Below, one piece after another: positions 9,310-18,882 of a stretch of DNA of 64,000 nt. A program made the position numbers and the translations under genes. Within the stretch, counting starts at the first letter, position 1; every line of letters starts with the position of its first letter. The notes under the pieces were generated by a model that saw only the letters and a program-made list of their open reading frames with translations, did not search any database and was not told the DNA's origin. This DNA is from JADKAV01 sp963769435 (GTDB lineage: Bacteria > Actinomycetota > Actinomycetes > S36-B12 > UBA10799): assembly GCA_963769435.1 (NCBI GenBank), contig CAVYLN010000002.1, forward strand, positions 496,001-560,000, read 5' to 3'.

Positions 9310-10326
9310 CTACGACAGTCCCTTGTGCCCCTGCTCGGCTTTCATATCGCGCGACATGAGGTTGGCGAGCATCTCCCTGGGCGGCATCCCCTGGTGGACG
9401 ACCTGCACCACCTGCTCGGTGATCGGCATCTCGACGCCGTTGCGCGTGGCCAGGTCCAGGATCGATTGACAACTCTTCACACCCTCGCAGGTCTGCTTGG
9501 TCTTCGCGATCGTCTGGTCCACGGTCAGTCCCCGGCCGAGGTTCTCCCCGAACGTGCGGTTGCGCGACAGCGGTGAGGTACACGTCGCGATCAGGTCACC
9601 GATGCCCGCCAGGCCGAGGAAGGTCATCGGATTCGCGCCCAGCGCGGCCCCCAACCTGGACATCTCCGCAAGGCCGCGCGTGATCAGCGACGCCTGCGCG
9701 TTCTCGCCGAAGCCAAGACCGTACGCCATGCCGTTGGCCAGGGCGATCACGTTCTTGACAGCCCCACCGAGTTCGGTACCGACCACGTCAGTCGTGTAGT
9801 ACGGCCGGAAGTAGGCCGTGGTGGTGGCCTCCGCGAGCGCCTGGGCACGACCCTCGTCGGCACACGCCACTGTGGTGGCGGCGGGTTGCCGCTGGGCGAC
9901 CTCCCGGGCCAGGTTGGGGCCGGACACCACGGCCACCTGGGATTCGGGCAGACCCGTCACCTCGGCGATCACTTGCGACATCCGCATCACGGTGCCGAGT
10001 TCGATCCCCTTCATGAGGCTGACCAGTGTGGCATCGGGGTTGATGTCGGCCTTCCATGCCGAGAGGTTGTCCCGCAGGGTCTGGGACGGGATGGCCAGCA
10101 CCACGATGTCCGCGCCCCTGAGCACGTCTGTGGTGTCCGAACTGGCCCACATCGACGGTGGCAGTTCGATCCCCTCGTGATACGCCGAGTTCTTGTGCCG
10201 CAGGTTGATGTCCTCCACCACGTCGGGCTCCCGCGCCCACATGGCGACGTCTCCTCCCGCATCAGCCAGCACCATGCCGAAGCCGGTACCCCAGGAACCA
10301 CTACCCATCACGGCAATTCGTCGCAT
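9310..10326 (-). CDS. gpsA: NAD(P)H-dependent glycerol-3-phosphate dehydrogenase
   Basis: Reduces dihydroxyacetone phosphate to sn-glycerol-3-phosphate for phospholipids. 338 residues, uninterrupted. Rossmann motif GSGSWGTGFG at residues 8-17, VVLAIPSQ, SLMKGIE, and the catalytic-lysine segment GGAVKNVIALANG. The ATG overlaps the plsC stop (TGATG); a GTG one codon earlier is an alternative. Following plsC directly, it forms a compact phospholipid-precursor pair. Confidence 0.95.
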   Translation of the reverse strand: MRRIAVMGSGSWGTGFGMVLADAGGDVAMWAREPDVVEDINLRHKNSAYHEGIELPPSMWASSDTTDVLRGADIVVLAIPSQTLRDNLSAWKADINPDATLVSLMKGIELGTVMRMSQVIAEVTGLPESQVAVVSGPNLAREVAQRQPAATTVACADEGRAQALAEATTTAYFRPYYTTDVVGTELGGAVKNVIALANGMAYGLGFGENAQASLITRGLAEMSRLGAALGANPMTFLGLAGIGDLIATCTSPLSRNRTFGENLGRGLTVDQTIAKTKQTCEGVKSCQSILDLATRNGVEMPITEQVVQVVHQGMPPREMLANLMSRDMKAEQGHKGLS

Positions 10327-11141
10327 CACTTCTCCTCGTGTTCCGTCGCGTTCGCCGCCCGCCAGGACCGGTAGTCCAGGCGTTCAGGCGGAGAGGACTC
10401 TCCTCTGATCTGCTCCAGTTGTTCTGTCACCGCATCCACGATCCGGTTCGTGGCATCGGCCAGGATCTCCGAGGTGATGTCACGTCCTCGCAGGTCGTCG
10501 AGATCCACCGGGGGGCCGACCCGCATGTGCATGGTCTTCGGGGGCAGGACCCGGAACTCCTTGGCGTACGGGCGCATGACGTCCTGCGGGCCCCATTGCG
10601 CCACGGGCACCACAGGGACCCCACCCAGCAGTGCGATGCGAGCGGCCCCCGTCCGCCCGTTCATCGGCCACAGGTCGGGATCACGCGTGATGGTCCCTTC
10701 CGGGTAGACCACGACGGCCTCCCCGGACTGCACCGCCTCGATCGCCGCTCGCACGGAGTCCGAGGCTTCGGTGGTCTCCCGGTAGACCGGTATCTGACCA
10801 CAGTTGGCCAGCAACTGTCCGACGACCGGCACCTTGAACACGGCTTCCTTGCCGAGGAAACGCGGCGGACGTCCGTTGTCCCACAGCAGGTGGGCGATCG
10901 GCAGCGGATCGAACCAGGACAAGTGGTTCGGCACCACGACCAAACCATCATGGGGTGGGTAGTCCTGCCGCAACCAGTGGGTCCCCTGCCAATCCCGTCG
11001 GGTGAACACGGTGAGCGGGGGCTTGAGGATGGACACGGCGAAACGGTACGAGAGTCCGAGGTGGTCTGGGCCGTGCCGAGAGAGCATGCTGCCGATCATT
11101 GCGTGCTGGGGGCAGGGCTGTCGAGTCGTGTCAGGATGCAT
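10326..11141 (-). CDS. plsC: 1-acyl-sn-glycerol-3-phosphate acyltransferase (PlsC family)
   Basis: Acylates lysophosphatidate at the membrane. Up to 271 residues. The acyltransferase boxes are NHLSWFDP (HX4D), FLGKEAVFKVP, and YPEGTIT (phosphate binding). The start is unsure: ATGs at 11141, 11099 and 11087 all fit. The shorter ones avoid overlap with promoter sequence of the divergent cofC. Its stop overlaps gpsA, so the two are coupled. Confidence 0.88.
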   Translation of the reverse strand: MHPDTTRQPCPQHAMIGSMLSRHGPDHLGLSYRFAVSILKPPLTVFTRRDWQGTHWLRQDYPPHDGLVVVPNHLSWFDPLPIAHLLWDNGRPPRFLGKEAVFKVPVVGQLLANCGQIPVYRETTEASDSVRAAIEAVQSGEAVVVYPEGTITRDPDLWPMNGRTGAARIALLGGVPVVPVAQWGPQDVMRPYAKEFRVLPPKTMHMRVGPPVDLDDLRGRDITSEILADATNRIVDAVTEQLEQIRGESSPPERLDYRSWRAANATEHEEK

Positions 11142-11143
11142 GG

Positions 11144-11726
11144 GTGCACCGGTTCATCCTTCCTGTCAAAGGCCTGGGCCGTGGCAAGACACGCGTGCGC
11201 GGCCTTCAAGAAGATCGGGCCGAACTGGTCGATGCGATGCTCCTAGACACACTTCAGGCAGCGCTGAGCACGGACCTCGGGACCCGTTGTGGTCGTCACC
11301 TCCGACCCAAGGATTCTCTCGCTGTCCAGGCGCCACGGGGCGCTCGGGCTGGACCACGCCGGTCGACTCAACGCAGCCTCGGCAGCGGCCGCTGGTGGCA
11401 CACGCGCAGTCATCCTCCTGCCCGACGTACCCGCGGTGAAGACTTCGGAACTCATCGAGGTTCTCGAGTCCGCCGACGAGGGCTTCGTCGCCGACTGGTC
11501 GGGGACGGGCACGACCATGCTCTTCGGACGAGCGCTGCGGCCGAGTTTCGGACCAGGGTCGGCGGCACGTCACCTGAACGCCGGCTACCCTCCGATGGTG
11601 TCGGCAGGCCCCGGACTACGTGCAGATGTGGACACGTGGTCAGATCTGCAACGCACCTTCGATCTCGGGGTGGGGCCTCACACCCAACGGCTGGTGGGCG
11701 CCTCGACGCAGGCCTCACATCGATGA
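11144..11726 (+). CDS. cofC: 2-phospho-L-lactate guanylyltransferase CofC-like (one frameshift)
   Basis: Activates a three-carbon phospho-acid with GTP in coenzyme F420 synthesis. About 193 residues after repair. The nucleotidyltransferase opening FILPVKGLGRGKTRV is followed by VVVTSDPRILSL, then ILLPDVPAV, FVADWSGTGTTMLF and FGPGSAARHL, all CofC-like. The +1 shift is near 11284 (GGGACCCG); removing one C gives GTVVVVTSD. The start GTG 11144 is tentative. The stop codon lies inside the left arm of the strong terminator that follows. Presence of CofC implies the cell makes F420. Confidence 0.85.
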
Positions 11727-11762
11727 GGGCCGGTCCGTGAAAACGGACCGGCCCTCATCGAT
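11719..11762. terminator. Bidirectional terminator between cofC and the HU gene
   Basis: A perfect 20-bp inverted repeat (11719-11738 and 11743-11762) encloses a GAAA tetraloop. The arm reads ATCGATGAGGGCCGGTCCGT. It overlaps the cofC stop codon and lies 5 bp from the HU stop on the other strand, so it can end both convergent transcripts. There is no long U-run, as is common for actinobacterial hairpin terminators. Confidence 0.85.
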
Positions 11763-11767
11763 CAGGT

Positions 11768-12457
11768 CTACTTCTTGGCGGGAGCCTTCTTGGCCGGAGC
11801 CTTCTTGGCCGGAGCCTTCTTCGCCGGAGCCTTCTTCGCAGGAGCCTTCTTGGCCGGAGCCTTCTTCGCCGGAGCCTTCTTCGCAGGAGCCTTCTTGGCC
11901 GGAGCCTTCTTCGCCGCGGGCGCCTTCTTGGCCGGAGCCTTCTTCGCCGCAGGAGCCTTCTTGGCCGGGGCCTTCTTGGCGGGAGCCTTGGCGGCGACCG
12001 ACTTGGCGGTGGTCCGGGCGGTGGTCTTCGCAGCCGCGGCGGTCGTCTTGGCCGTGGTGCTCGCCTTCTTCGCGGCAGCGGTGGTGCGGGCAGGTGCCTT
12101 CTTCGCTGCGGCGGCAGTCTTGGAAGGGGCCTGCTTGGCGGTCTTCTTGGCCGATGCCGAGGCCTTCTTCAGCGCGGCGCGGGGGTTCTCGACGAATTTG
12201 CGGAAGTCCGCACCCGGCTTGAACTTCGGGACCGCCTTGGCCTTCACCTTGATGACACTGCCGTCGAAGGGGTTACGGGCCGTCCGGGCGTTGCGCTGGA
12301 TCTTCTCGAAGATACCGAAGCCGCTGATGGCGACCTTCTCACCCTTCGCGACCTCGGCCTTGATGGTCTCGACAACGGCCTCGACGGCGTCCGCCGCCTC
12401 CTTGCGGGAGACCTCGAGGCGCGCCTGCACCTCTTCGATGAGTTCTGACTTGTTCAC
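11768..12457 (-). CDS. HU family DNA-binding protein with long Lys/Ala/Pro tail
   Basis: Nucleoid protein of 229 residues. Residues 1-90 are a standard HU fold (NKSELIEEVQARLEV, GFGIFEKIQRNARTARNP). The rest is a basic tail that ends in about 15 AK-type repeats of the form KKAPA, preceded by KKAS/AAKTTA stretches. The layout matches HupB/Hlp (HU2) of mycobacteria and streptomycetes, where the tail adds histone-H1-like DNA binding. The GTG start has a GGAGG site. The exact repeat number should be read with care, because short tandem repeats are easily miscounted in assembly. Confidence 0.95.
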   Translation of the reverse strand: MNKSELIEEVQARLEVSRKEAADAVEAVVETIKAEVAKGEKVAISGFGIFEKIQRNARTARNPFDGSVIKVKAKAVPKFKPGADFRKFVENPRAALKKASASAKKTAKQAPSKTAAAAKKAPARTTAAAKKASTTAKTTAAAAKTTARTTAKSVAAKAPAKKAPAKKAPAAKKAPAKKAPAAKKAPAKKAPAKKAPAKKAPAKKAPAKKAPAKKAPAKKAPAKKAPAKK

Positions 12458-12664
12458 GTGGTTCCTCCGGTTCGGACTCTCTGTGACTCGCACAGTAGAT
12501 GTCGCATGTTTATCGGTGCGGGCGCCACGCCGCGTGCATAGGTCGTTGCAGCCCGTAGTGCCCGACAGTAGCGGGATTGCGGACATTTCGCAGTAAGCAA
12601 CGGACTTTTCCCGCTTGTGTGATCACAGAGTTCGACAACCTTGGCCGCCGGGCCAAGCAGTCGG

Positions 12665-13251
12665 TCAGGCGGTGGTGGGCAGCAGGTCGGAGCGCCGCTG
12701 CTCGAACGCTGTGATCTCATCGGCGCGCTGCAAGGTGATGCCGATGTCGTCGAGTCCTTCGAGCAACCGCCAGCGGACGTAGTCGTCGATCACGAAGTCG
12801 GCGACCACGTCGCCCGCGCTGATCCGGCGCGCCTCGAGGTCGACGGTGATCTCAGCGCCCGGATCGGCCTCCAGAACCGCCCAGATCTGCTCGACCACCG
12901 GTTGATCGACCTCTGCGGTCACCAGTCCACCCTTGCCCGCGTTCCCCTTGAAGATGTCGGCGAAGCGGGATGACACAACAACTTTGAATCCGTAGTCGTG
13001 CAGTGCCCAGACCGCGTGCTCACGCGACGAACCGGTTCCGAAGTCAGGGCCGGCAACGAGCACGGAGGCCCGCTCGTACGCGGGATGGTTGAGGACGAAA
13101 TCCGGATCCTTACGCCACGCTGAGAACAGGCGTCCTCATAGCCGGTGCGCGTGATGCGCTTGAGGTACTCGGCGGGGATGATCTGATCGGTGTCCACGTT
13201 GGAGTGGCGCAACGGTGCGGCAACCCCTGTGTGCGTTGTGAACTTCTCCAT
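12665..13251 (-). CDS. leuD: 3-isopropylmalate dehydratase small subunit (one -1 frameshift)
   Basis: Pairs with LeuC to isomerise 2- to 3-isopropylmalate in leucine synthesis. About 195 residues after repair, normal for LeuD. Opening MEKFTTHTGVAAPL, then NVDTDQIIPAEYLK, and after the break GPDFGTGSSREHA, the substrate-loop signature. This is the only clear deletion in the window: near 13128 GACGCCTG lacks one C, and restoring it gives YEDALFSAWRKDPDF. The start lies next to the leuC stop, so the two are one operon. Confidence 0.93.
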
Positions 13252-13252
13252 C

Positions 13253-14653
13253 TCAGACCTCCACCAGATCGCTGGGTGCTGCCAACCGACCGACGACCGC
13301 GGTGGCCGCAGCGACCTGCGGTGACACCAGATGTGTTCGCCCACCCGGGCCCTGTCGCCCTTCGAAGTTGCGGTTCGAGGTCGACGCGCTGCGTTCCTGC
13401 GGCCGCAGTTTGTCCGGGTTCATCGCCAGACACATCGAACATCCGGCGTTGCGCCACTGTGCGCCGGCGTCGATGAATACCTGATCGAGACCCTCCTCCT
13501 GCGCCTGCAGGCGCACCTTGACCGATCCAGGAACCACCAGCATGGTCACCGATTCCGCGACCGTGCGCCCGCGCAGGATCTCCGCGGCGGCCCGCAGATC
13601 CTCGATCCGGCCGTTGGTGCAACTTCCCAGGAAGACGGTGTCCACGGAGATTTCCTTGAGTGGCATCCCCGCCCTGAGCCCCATGTACTGCAGCGCCTTC
13701 TCGGCTGCGGAGCGCTCGCTCGGATCCTCGAAGTCATCCGGCGCTGGGACCGATGCGCTGAGCGGAAGCCCTTGTCCGGGGTTCGTACCCCAGGTCACGA
13801 ACGGACTCAGTGCGGCGGCATCGATCGTGACCTCCTTGTCGAACACGGCGTCGGGGTCGGTCGTCAGAGTGCGCCAATGGTCCACGGCGGCATCGAAGTC
13901 CTGCGGCGCACGCTCGCGGCCACGCAAGTACTCGAACGTCGTCTCATCCGGCGCGATCATCCCGGCACGGGCGCCGGCCTCGATGGACATGTTGCAGATC
14001 GTCATCCGCTGCTCCATGGACAGCGACTCGATCGCCGGCCCCCGGTATTCGATGACGTAGCCCTGCCCACCACCGGTGCCGATCTTCGCGATGATCGCCA
14101 GGATCAAGTCCTTGGCGGTCACGCCCTCGGCCAACTCTCCCTCGACGTTGATCGCCATGGTCTTGAACGGCTTCAACGGCAGGGTCTGAGTCGCCAGCAC
14201 GTGCTCGACCTCACTGGTCCCGATGCCGAACGCGAGCGCCCCGAATGCCCCGTGGGTCGAGGTGTGACTATCACCGCACACCACCGTCATCCCGGGCTGG
14301 GTCAGTCCCAACTGGGGACCGACGACGTGGACGATTCCCTGATCGGCGTCGCCAAGAGGGCGGATCGGAACGTCGAACTCCGCGCAGTTGGCGCGCAGCG
14401 CATCGACCTGAGCCCGCGAGATGGGGTCGGCGATGGGCTTGTCGATGTCGAGGGTCGGAACGTTGTGGTCCTCGGTGGCCAGCGTCAGATCCGGGCGCCG
14501 GACGGGACGGCCCGCGGCTCGCAACCCGTCGAAGGCCTGCGGACTGGTGACCTCATGGATCAGGTGGAGGTCGATGTAGAGCAGGTCGGGTTCCCCCTCG
14601 GCACGTCGCACGACGTGCTCCTCCCATACCTTCTCCGCAAGTGTTCTGCCCAT
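13253..14653 (-). CDS. leuC: 3-isopropylmalate dehydratase large subunit
   Basis: 466 residues, intact. The aconitase-type [4Fe-4S] ligands are seen in FLGSCTNGR and GCSMCLAMN. Substrate motifs include TLATEDHNVPT and VVCGDSHTSTHGAFG. The ATG at 14653 has a good ribosome binding site (AAGGAGAGG). It is transcribed divergently from the IclR-type regulator across a 49-bp gap carrying palindromes, the arrangement seen for NdgR/LtbR control of leuCD. Confidence 0.97.
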   Translation of the reverse strand: MGRTLAEKVWEEHVVRRAEGEPDLLYIDLHLIHEVTSPQAFDGLRAAGRPVRRPDLTLATEDHNVPTLDIDKPIADPISRAQVDALRANCAEFDVPIRPLGDADQGIVHVVGPQLGLTQPGMTVVCGDSHTSTHGAFGALAFGIGTSEVEHVLATQTLPLKPFKTMAINVEGELAEGVTAKDLILAIIAKIGTGGGQGYVIEYRGPAIESLSMEQRMTICNMSIEAGARAGMIAPDETTFEYLRGRERAPQDFDAAVDHWRTLTTDPDAVFDKEVTIDAAALSPFVTWGTNPGQGLPLSASVPAPDDFEDPSERSAAEKALQYMGLRAGMPLKEISVDTVFLGSCTNGRIEDLRAAAEILRGRTVAESVTMLVVPGSVKVRLQAQEEGLDQVFIDAGAQWRNAGCSMCLAMNPDKLRPQERSASTSNRNFEGRQGPGGRTHLVSPQVAAATAVVGRLAAPSDLVEV

Positions 14654-14668
14654 CTCGCCCTCTCCTTG

Positions 14669-14702
14669 CTATCCCAGATAGTGAGACGCTAGTATCACTT
14701 CT
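14669..14702. promoter_or_regulatory. leuC/IclR intergenic operator and promoter
   Basis: CTATC-CCA-GATAG (14669-14681) is a perfect palindrome. An overlapping AGTGA-N10-TCACT (14680-14699) is a second inverted repeat. On the plus strand TTGCTA (14666-14671) and TAGTAT (14690-14695) with an 18-bp gap make a promoter whose transcript would start at or next to the GTG of the regulator, so that gene looks leaderless. The palindrome lies between -35 and -10, well placed for autoregulation and for control of leuC. Binding is inferred. Confidence 0.6.
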
Positions 14703-15387
14703 GTGGACAAGACTAGCACGGTCGGAACACTGGTCAAGGCTGGGGCCATCCTCGACGCCGTCGAGTTGGGGCCGCAGGACCTCGCGGAACTGGCAGCCCT
14801 CACCGGCCATCCCCCGCGCCACGTGCCACCGACTCGCCGGCGCACTTGTAGACCTCCGCCTGCTCGCCAGGGACGACCAGGGCCGCTATCAGTTGGGGCC
14901 CAGGGTCTCCGAACTGCACGCTGCGGCCGGCGCCGACCGATTGCGCACCGTGGCGCTGCCAACGCTTCGCAGGCTGCGCGACGAAACCGGCGCGAGTGCT
15001 CAGATCTACCGACGCAAGGGTGCCCGACGGTTGTGCGTGGCCAGCGTCGAACCGGCCACTGGACTGCGGGACACGGTCCCCGAGGGCAGTCTGCTCACCA
15101 TGTCTGCGGGGTCTGCGGCCCAAGTGCTCGCCGCGTGGTCAGCAACCGGCTCCGAGTTCCCGGACCGGCAACTCGAACAGGTTCGCAGTCAGGGTTGGGC
15201 CCAGAGCGTCGGCGAGCGGGAGGCAGGCGTGGCCAGCGTTTCAGCACCAGTCTGGTCCGGGGGTCGGGTCGTCGCCGCGATCAGCGTGTCCGGACCGATC
15301 GACCGGCTCACCAGGCAGCCCGGCCGAAGGTTCGGGGCACAGGTCGTCGCCGCGGCTGCGTCGGTAAGGCGCGAACTCGAGGGGTGA
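14703..15387 (+). CDS. IclR-family regulator, NdgR/LtbR-like (one frameshift)
   Basis: About 227 residues after repair: an N-terminal winged helix (TVGTLVKAGAILDAVE, then RATCHRLAGALVDLRLL) and an IclR effector domain (RLCVASVEPATGLRD, GSAAQVLAAW). The +1 shift is in a run of five C near 14808-14812; four C give PRATCHRL. In Streptomyces and Corynebacterium the divergent IclR protein (NdgR, LtbR) controls leuCD and other amino-acid genes, and synteny supports the same role. The GTG start has no ribosome binding site and lies seven bases after TAGTAT. Confidence 0.88.
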
Positions 15388-15422
15388 CGCACGAGCTCCG
15401 AGGAACCGCCCCAGCACGAGAA

Positions 15423-15454
15423 GAGACCCCCATCGACATGTCGATGGGGGTCTC
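15423..15454. terminator. Perfect 32-bp palindrome between IclR gene and tRNA-Glu
   Basis: GAGACCCCCATCGACA and its exact reverse complement adjoin without a spacer, giving a hairpin of about 14 bp with a small loop. It stands between the plus-strand regulator and the 3' end of the minus-strand tRNA-Glu gene and can end both transcripts. Confidence 0.8.
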
Positions 15455-15458
15455 GCCG

Positions 15459-15531
15459 TAGCCCCGACGGGATTCGAACCCGCGCTACCGCCTTGAGAGG
15501 GCGGCGTGCTAGGCCACTACACAACGGGGCC
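15459..15531 (-). tRNA. tRNA-Glu (CTC)
   Basis: 73 nt forming a cloverleaf. Acceptor GGCCCCG pairs with CGGGGCT. The anticodon stem CCGCC/GGCGG holds the loop CTCTCAA with anticodon CTC (codon GAG). The T-loop GGTTCGAATCC is standard, discriminator A. CCA is not encoded. It lies upstream of tRNA-Gln's 3' end and near gltX, which charges it. Confidence 0.95.
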
Positions 15532-15553
15532 GTTTGAGATGACGTGCGTCTCG

Positions 15554-15625
15554 CTGGGGTACCAGGACTCGAACCTAGACTAACTGGACCAGAACCAGTC
15601 GGGCTGCCAATTACCCCATACCCCA
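15554..15625 (-). tRNA. tRNA-Gln (CTG)
   Basis: 72 nt cloverleaf. Acceptor TGGGGTA pairs with TACCCCA, the anticodon stem ACTGG/CCAGT holds the loop TTCTGGT with anticodon CTG (codon CAG), and the T-loop is GGTTCGAGTCC. Discriminator G, CCA not encoded. In most actinobacteria this tRNA is first charged with Glu by GltX and then amidated, so the nearby gltX is functionally linked. Confidence 0.95.
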
Positions 15626-15835
15626 AGGGTTGTCGCCGCTGCCGAAGGCAACCACTACAGCATACCCAGCCGATCCCGACGGGGAAACGCCTGGTGGCCC
15701 CGACCCGCAGTGACCTGCACTACACCCGCGCGAAAGGGCGCTGCGGACCGCCGAGGAAGAGCCCGACACACTCCGGCTCAAGGTGACTTCACAGGTCGCG
15801 ACGAGGATAATGCGGCACGTCCGACAAGGGGAAAC
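15626..15835. other. Intergenic region, tRNA promoter side
   Basis: 210 bp between tRNA-Gln and the FIST gene. It must hold the minus-strand tRNA promoter and the plus-strand promoter of the FIST operon. No clear hexamers, repeats or small gene were recognised. Confidence 0.4.
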
Positions 15836-16978
15836 GTGCAGACGACGACGGTGATGTGGACGCCCGCGAAGGGCTGGTCTCGGGATCTGGGGAGCATCCC
15901 GACGACCCCGGGGTCGCACGCTGGCGCTTGCGTTCGCCGATCCCCGGGTGGACGCCGCCGTCCCGCTCGCCGAACTCGCCGACAGGCTGTCCGCAGAGGT
16001 GATCGGCTGTTCGACAGCCGGCCAGATCCTCGACAACCACGTGGACCCGGCTCCGGTGGTCGTGGCCGTCACCACGTTCGTCGACGCCCGCGTGGTGAGC
16101 GCCTTCGCACCCCGTCGACGGCAGGACCGCAGCCGAAGTGGGCGCACAGATCGGTGCGGAACTGGCGGCGGCCGCGGCCGACCGGACCATCGCAGGGGTC
16201 CTGGTCTTCGCCGGGGGGCTGACGATCAATGGCAGCGCCTTGGTGGATGGTCTTGCCGGATCACTTCCTCCCGGGACCAGCATCTCGGGGGCCCTGGCAG
16301 GCGACGGGCCCCGATTCGAACGCACGTGGGTCCACAGCAACGGACGCAGCGGGGAGGATTGCGTCGCGGTGGTGGCAGTGATGGGTGACTCGGTGCGTTT
16401 CGGTCACGGCTCCCAGGGCGGATGGGAGGGCTTCGGTCCCGAGCGCACGATCACGGCCAGCGACGGCAACGTCCTGTACGCCTTGGACGGTCAGCCGGCT
16501 CTGACGCTCTACAAGCAGTATCTGGGCCAGCGCGCGGGCGAACTGCCCTCGTCAGCCCTGCTGTTCCCGCTCACGGTGTGGTCGCCGAGCGATGGAACCA
16601 GCCTGGTCCGCACTGTCCTGTCCGTGGATGAGGCCGACCAGTCGATGACCTTCGCCGGCGACGTCCCCGAAGGCTGGTCGGCGAGGCTGATGTGGACGGG
16701 CCTGGACCGCCTGATCGACGGGGCCACGCGGCGCGGCGGAGGAATGCGCCGACCCGTCGACCGCCCTCGCCCTGGCCATCTCGTGCGTGGGACGCCGCCT
16801 GGTCCTGGGCGAACGTACCGAGGAGGAACTCGAAGCCGTCGCGGAGATGCTCGGCGAACGCACCCCGGTCATCGGACTCTACAGCTACGGGGAGATCGCC
16901 CCGGTCAATGGCACCTGCGCACTGCACAACCAGACCATGACGATCACGACCATCGCGGAGCCGGTCGACGGACCATGA
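15836..16978 (+). CDS. FIST-domain sensor protein (three frameshifts)
   Basis: About 379 residues after repair. Recognisable FIST N-terminal segments are TLALAFADPRVDAAVPLAELADRL and IGCSTAGQIL near residue 60. The FIST_C part contains LTLYKQYLGQRAGELP (near 225) and ends in GLYSYGEIAPVNGTCALHNQTMT, a typical finish. FIST proteins are thought to sense small ligands, perhaps amino acids. Three +1 shifts lie near 15909, 16113 and 16729; the first two are in C/G runs. The GTG start at 15836 follows AAGGGG. The stop overlaps the next ATG (ATGA), coupling it to the c-di-GMP enzyme. Confidence 0.82.
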
Positions 16979-18868
16979 CCACACCCGAATGGCATCCCAC
17001 ACTGCGCCGGCAAATGGCCCGCGCGGGGCTCACCGATGCCGACACGACCGAGGGCCCCATCGCCGATCTGCTGAACCGGGTGTCCGGCGCGTACGAGGAC
17101 GCGGACAACCAGCGGTATCTGCACGATCGCGCCTTCACGCTGGCATCCGCGGAGATGCAGGATCTCTACGATCGCCTGGAGAAGGCCTCGCAGTCTGCGG
17201 CCGCGGTGCAGCGCGACCGGTTGAAGGCCGTCTTCGACACCGCAGCGACCGGCCTCGTCGTGCTCGAGAAGGACGGCCGGATCTTCGACCTCAATCCGGT
17301 GGCCGAGATACTCCTTGGCCTGGACCACGACGCCATGGTGGGGGAACCGCTGGTCAGCGTCCTGATCCCCGCGGATGTCACGAGTCCTGCGGTCGCCGAC
17401 TTGGAGCGGGCGCTGGCGACCGGCAGGAACTGGCGGTGCCCGGACGTTCATCTCATGGCCGGCGCAGAGCGGCACGTTCAGCGCATCGCTGCTGTTCCGG
17501 CCCATGACCACCGGGGGCGGCGTCCTGGCGATCGAGGACATCACCGAACGTAAGCAGGCCCAGGCGGAACTGGTCTGGCGCGCGAACCACGACAGTCTCA
17601 CCGGCCTGGTCAACCGCGCAGCCCTGGTCGACCAACTCAACAGGGCCCTGCAGAGAGCCCGTCGTTACGGAACCTCCGTGGCCGTGATGTTCATGGACCT
17701 GGATCGGTTCAAGCGGGTGAACGACACGCTGGGCCACGCCGCCGGCGACATCCTGCTGATGGAATGCGCACGACGGATATCGACAGCGACGCGGGAGGTC
17801 GACACGATCGCCCGGCTCGGTGGTGACGAGTTCGTGGTTGTGTGCGAGAACCTGTCGAACGACCCCGAGTTGCGCGAACAGCATGCTCGCGAGGTGGCGT
17901 CCCGCATCATCGCGGCGGTCGACCAACCCTTCAGCCTCGAAGGCGAGTCCGCTTTCGTGGAGGCGAGCATCGGCATCATGTTCTCCGACGGCAAGGAGGC
18001 GGGCCCGGACACCCTCCTGCGAGACGCCGACGTGGCCCTGTACGAGGCCAAACAGCGGGGTGGCTCGGCGATCAGCGTCTACAGCGACGAGATGATCCAC
18101 CGGATGCAGCATGCTCTGGAACTCGAGCGAAGACTGCGAGCGGCCCTCGCCAGCGATGAGCTATGGGTCGCCTACCAGCCGATCGTGGAACTGGGGACCT
18201 CGACGCTGCGCGGGTTCGAGGCGCTGGCCCGATGGAGTACACCGGACGGTGCGGTGGCGCCCGAGGAGTTCATCGCCGCCGCGGAGTCAACGGGTCTGCT
18301 GGACGAACTCGGCCGGACCCTCATCCAGCAGACCCTGGCATTCCAGTCCGGACTCCCCGGTCACGTGGACGTCTTCATCAACATGTCCCCCAGCCAGATC
18401 TCGGCCGATGGACTCATCGCATGGTTCGACGAGTCCCTGCAGGCCACGGGCGCCGACCCGCATCGCATCGTGATCGAGATCACCGAGAACACTACGCTGG
18501 CCGACTACCGGATCGGCCATGTTCTGGCCGGTTTCCGCCGACGAGGCATGCGGATCGCCCTGGACGATTTCGGCGCCGGGCACTCATCGTTGTCCAGCCT
18601 GCGCACCTTGCCTCTGGATCTGATCAAGCTGGACCGATCCTTCCTGAACTCCACGGTCGACGACCCGCGGGGCGAGGCGCTCGCCCGCATGATGTGCGAC
18701 CTCGGCAGGACCCTCGGCGTGGACGTCGTCGCCGAAGGCATCGAGGACGCCCAACAACTGCACTTCGCGGAGGACCTGGGATGCCGCTACGGGCAGGGTC
18801 TGTTGCTGGGCCCGCCCACGACCGCGGAACAGGCCGTCACCCTGATCCCGCACCCCAGCACCGCCTGA
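16975..18868 (+). CDS. PAS-GGDEF-EAL cyclic-di-GMP enzyme (one frameshift)
   Basis: About 630 residues after repair. The N-terminus has a helical region followed by a PAS domain (about 75-185, VFDTAATGLVVLEKDGRIFDLNP). The GGDEF domain has an intact A-site (RLGGDEF) and an inhibitory I-site RxxD five residues earlier (REVD). The EAL domain keeps catalytic motifs FEALARW, NMSPSQ, EITEN, DDFGAG, KLDRSF and EGIED. Both synthesis and hydrolysis of c-di-GMP therefore look possible. The +1 shift is near 17468. Overlap with the FIST gene suggests FIST input controls this enzyme. It ends 14 bp from the convergent gltX. Confidence 0.93.
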
Positions 18869-18882
18869 GCCGGTCACCCGGT

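Noticed and set aside
11775..12596. A 273-codon plus-strand frame rich in Gly, Ala and Phe opposite the HU gene
   Set aside because: It is the antisense of the KKAPA repeats; it has no ribosome binding site and no family, while the minus frame is a clear HU protein.
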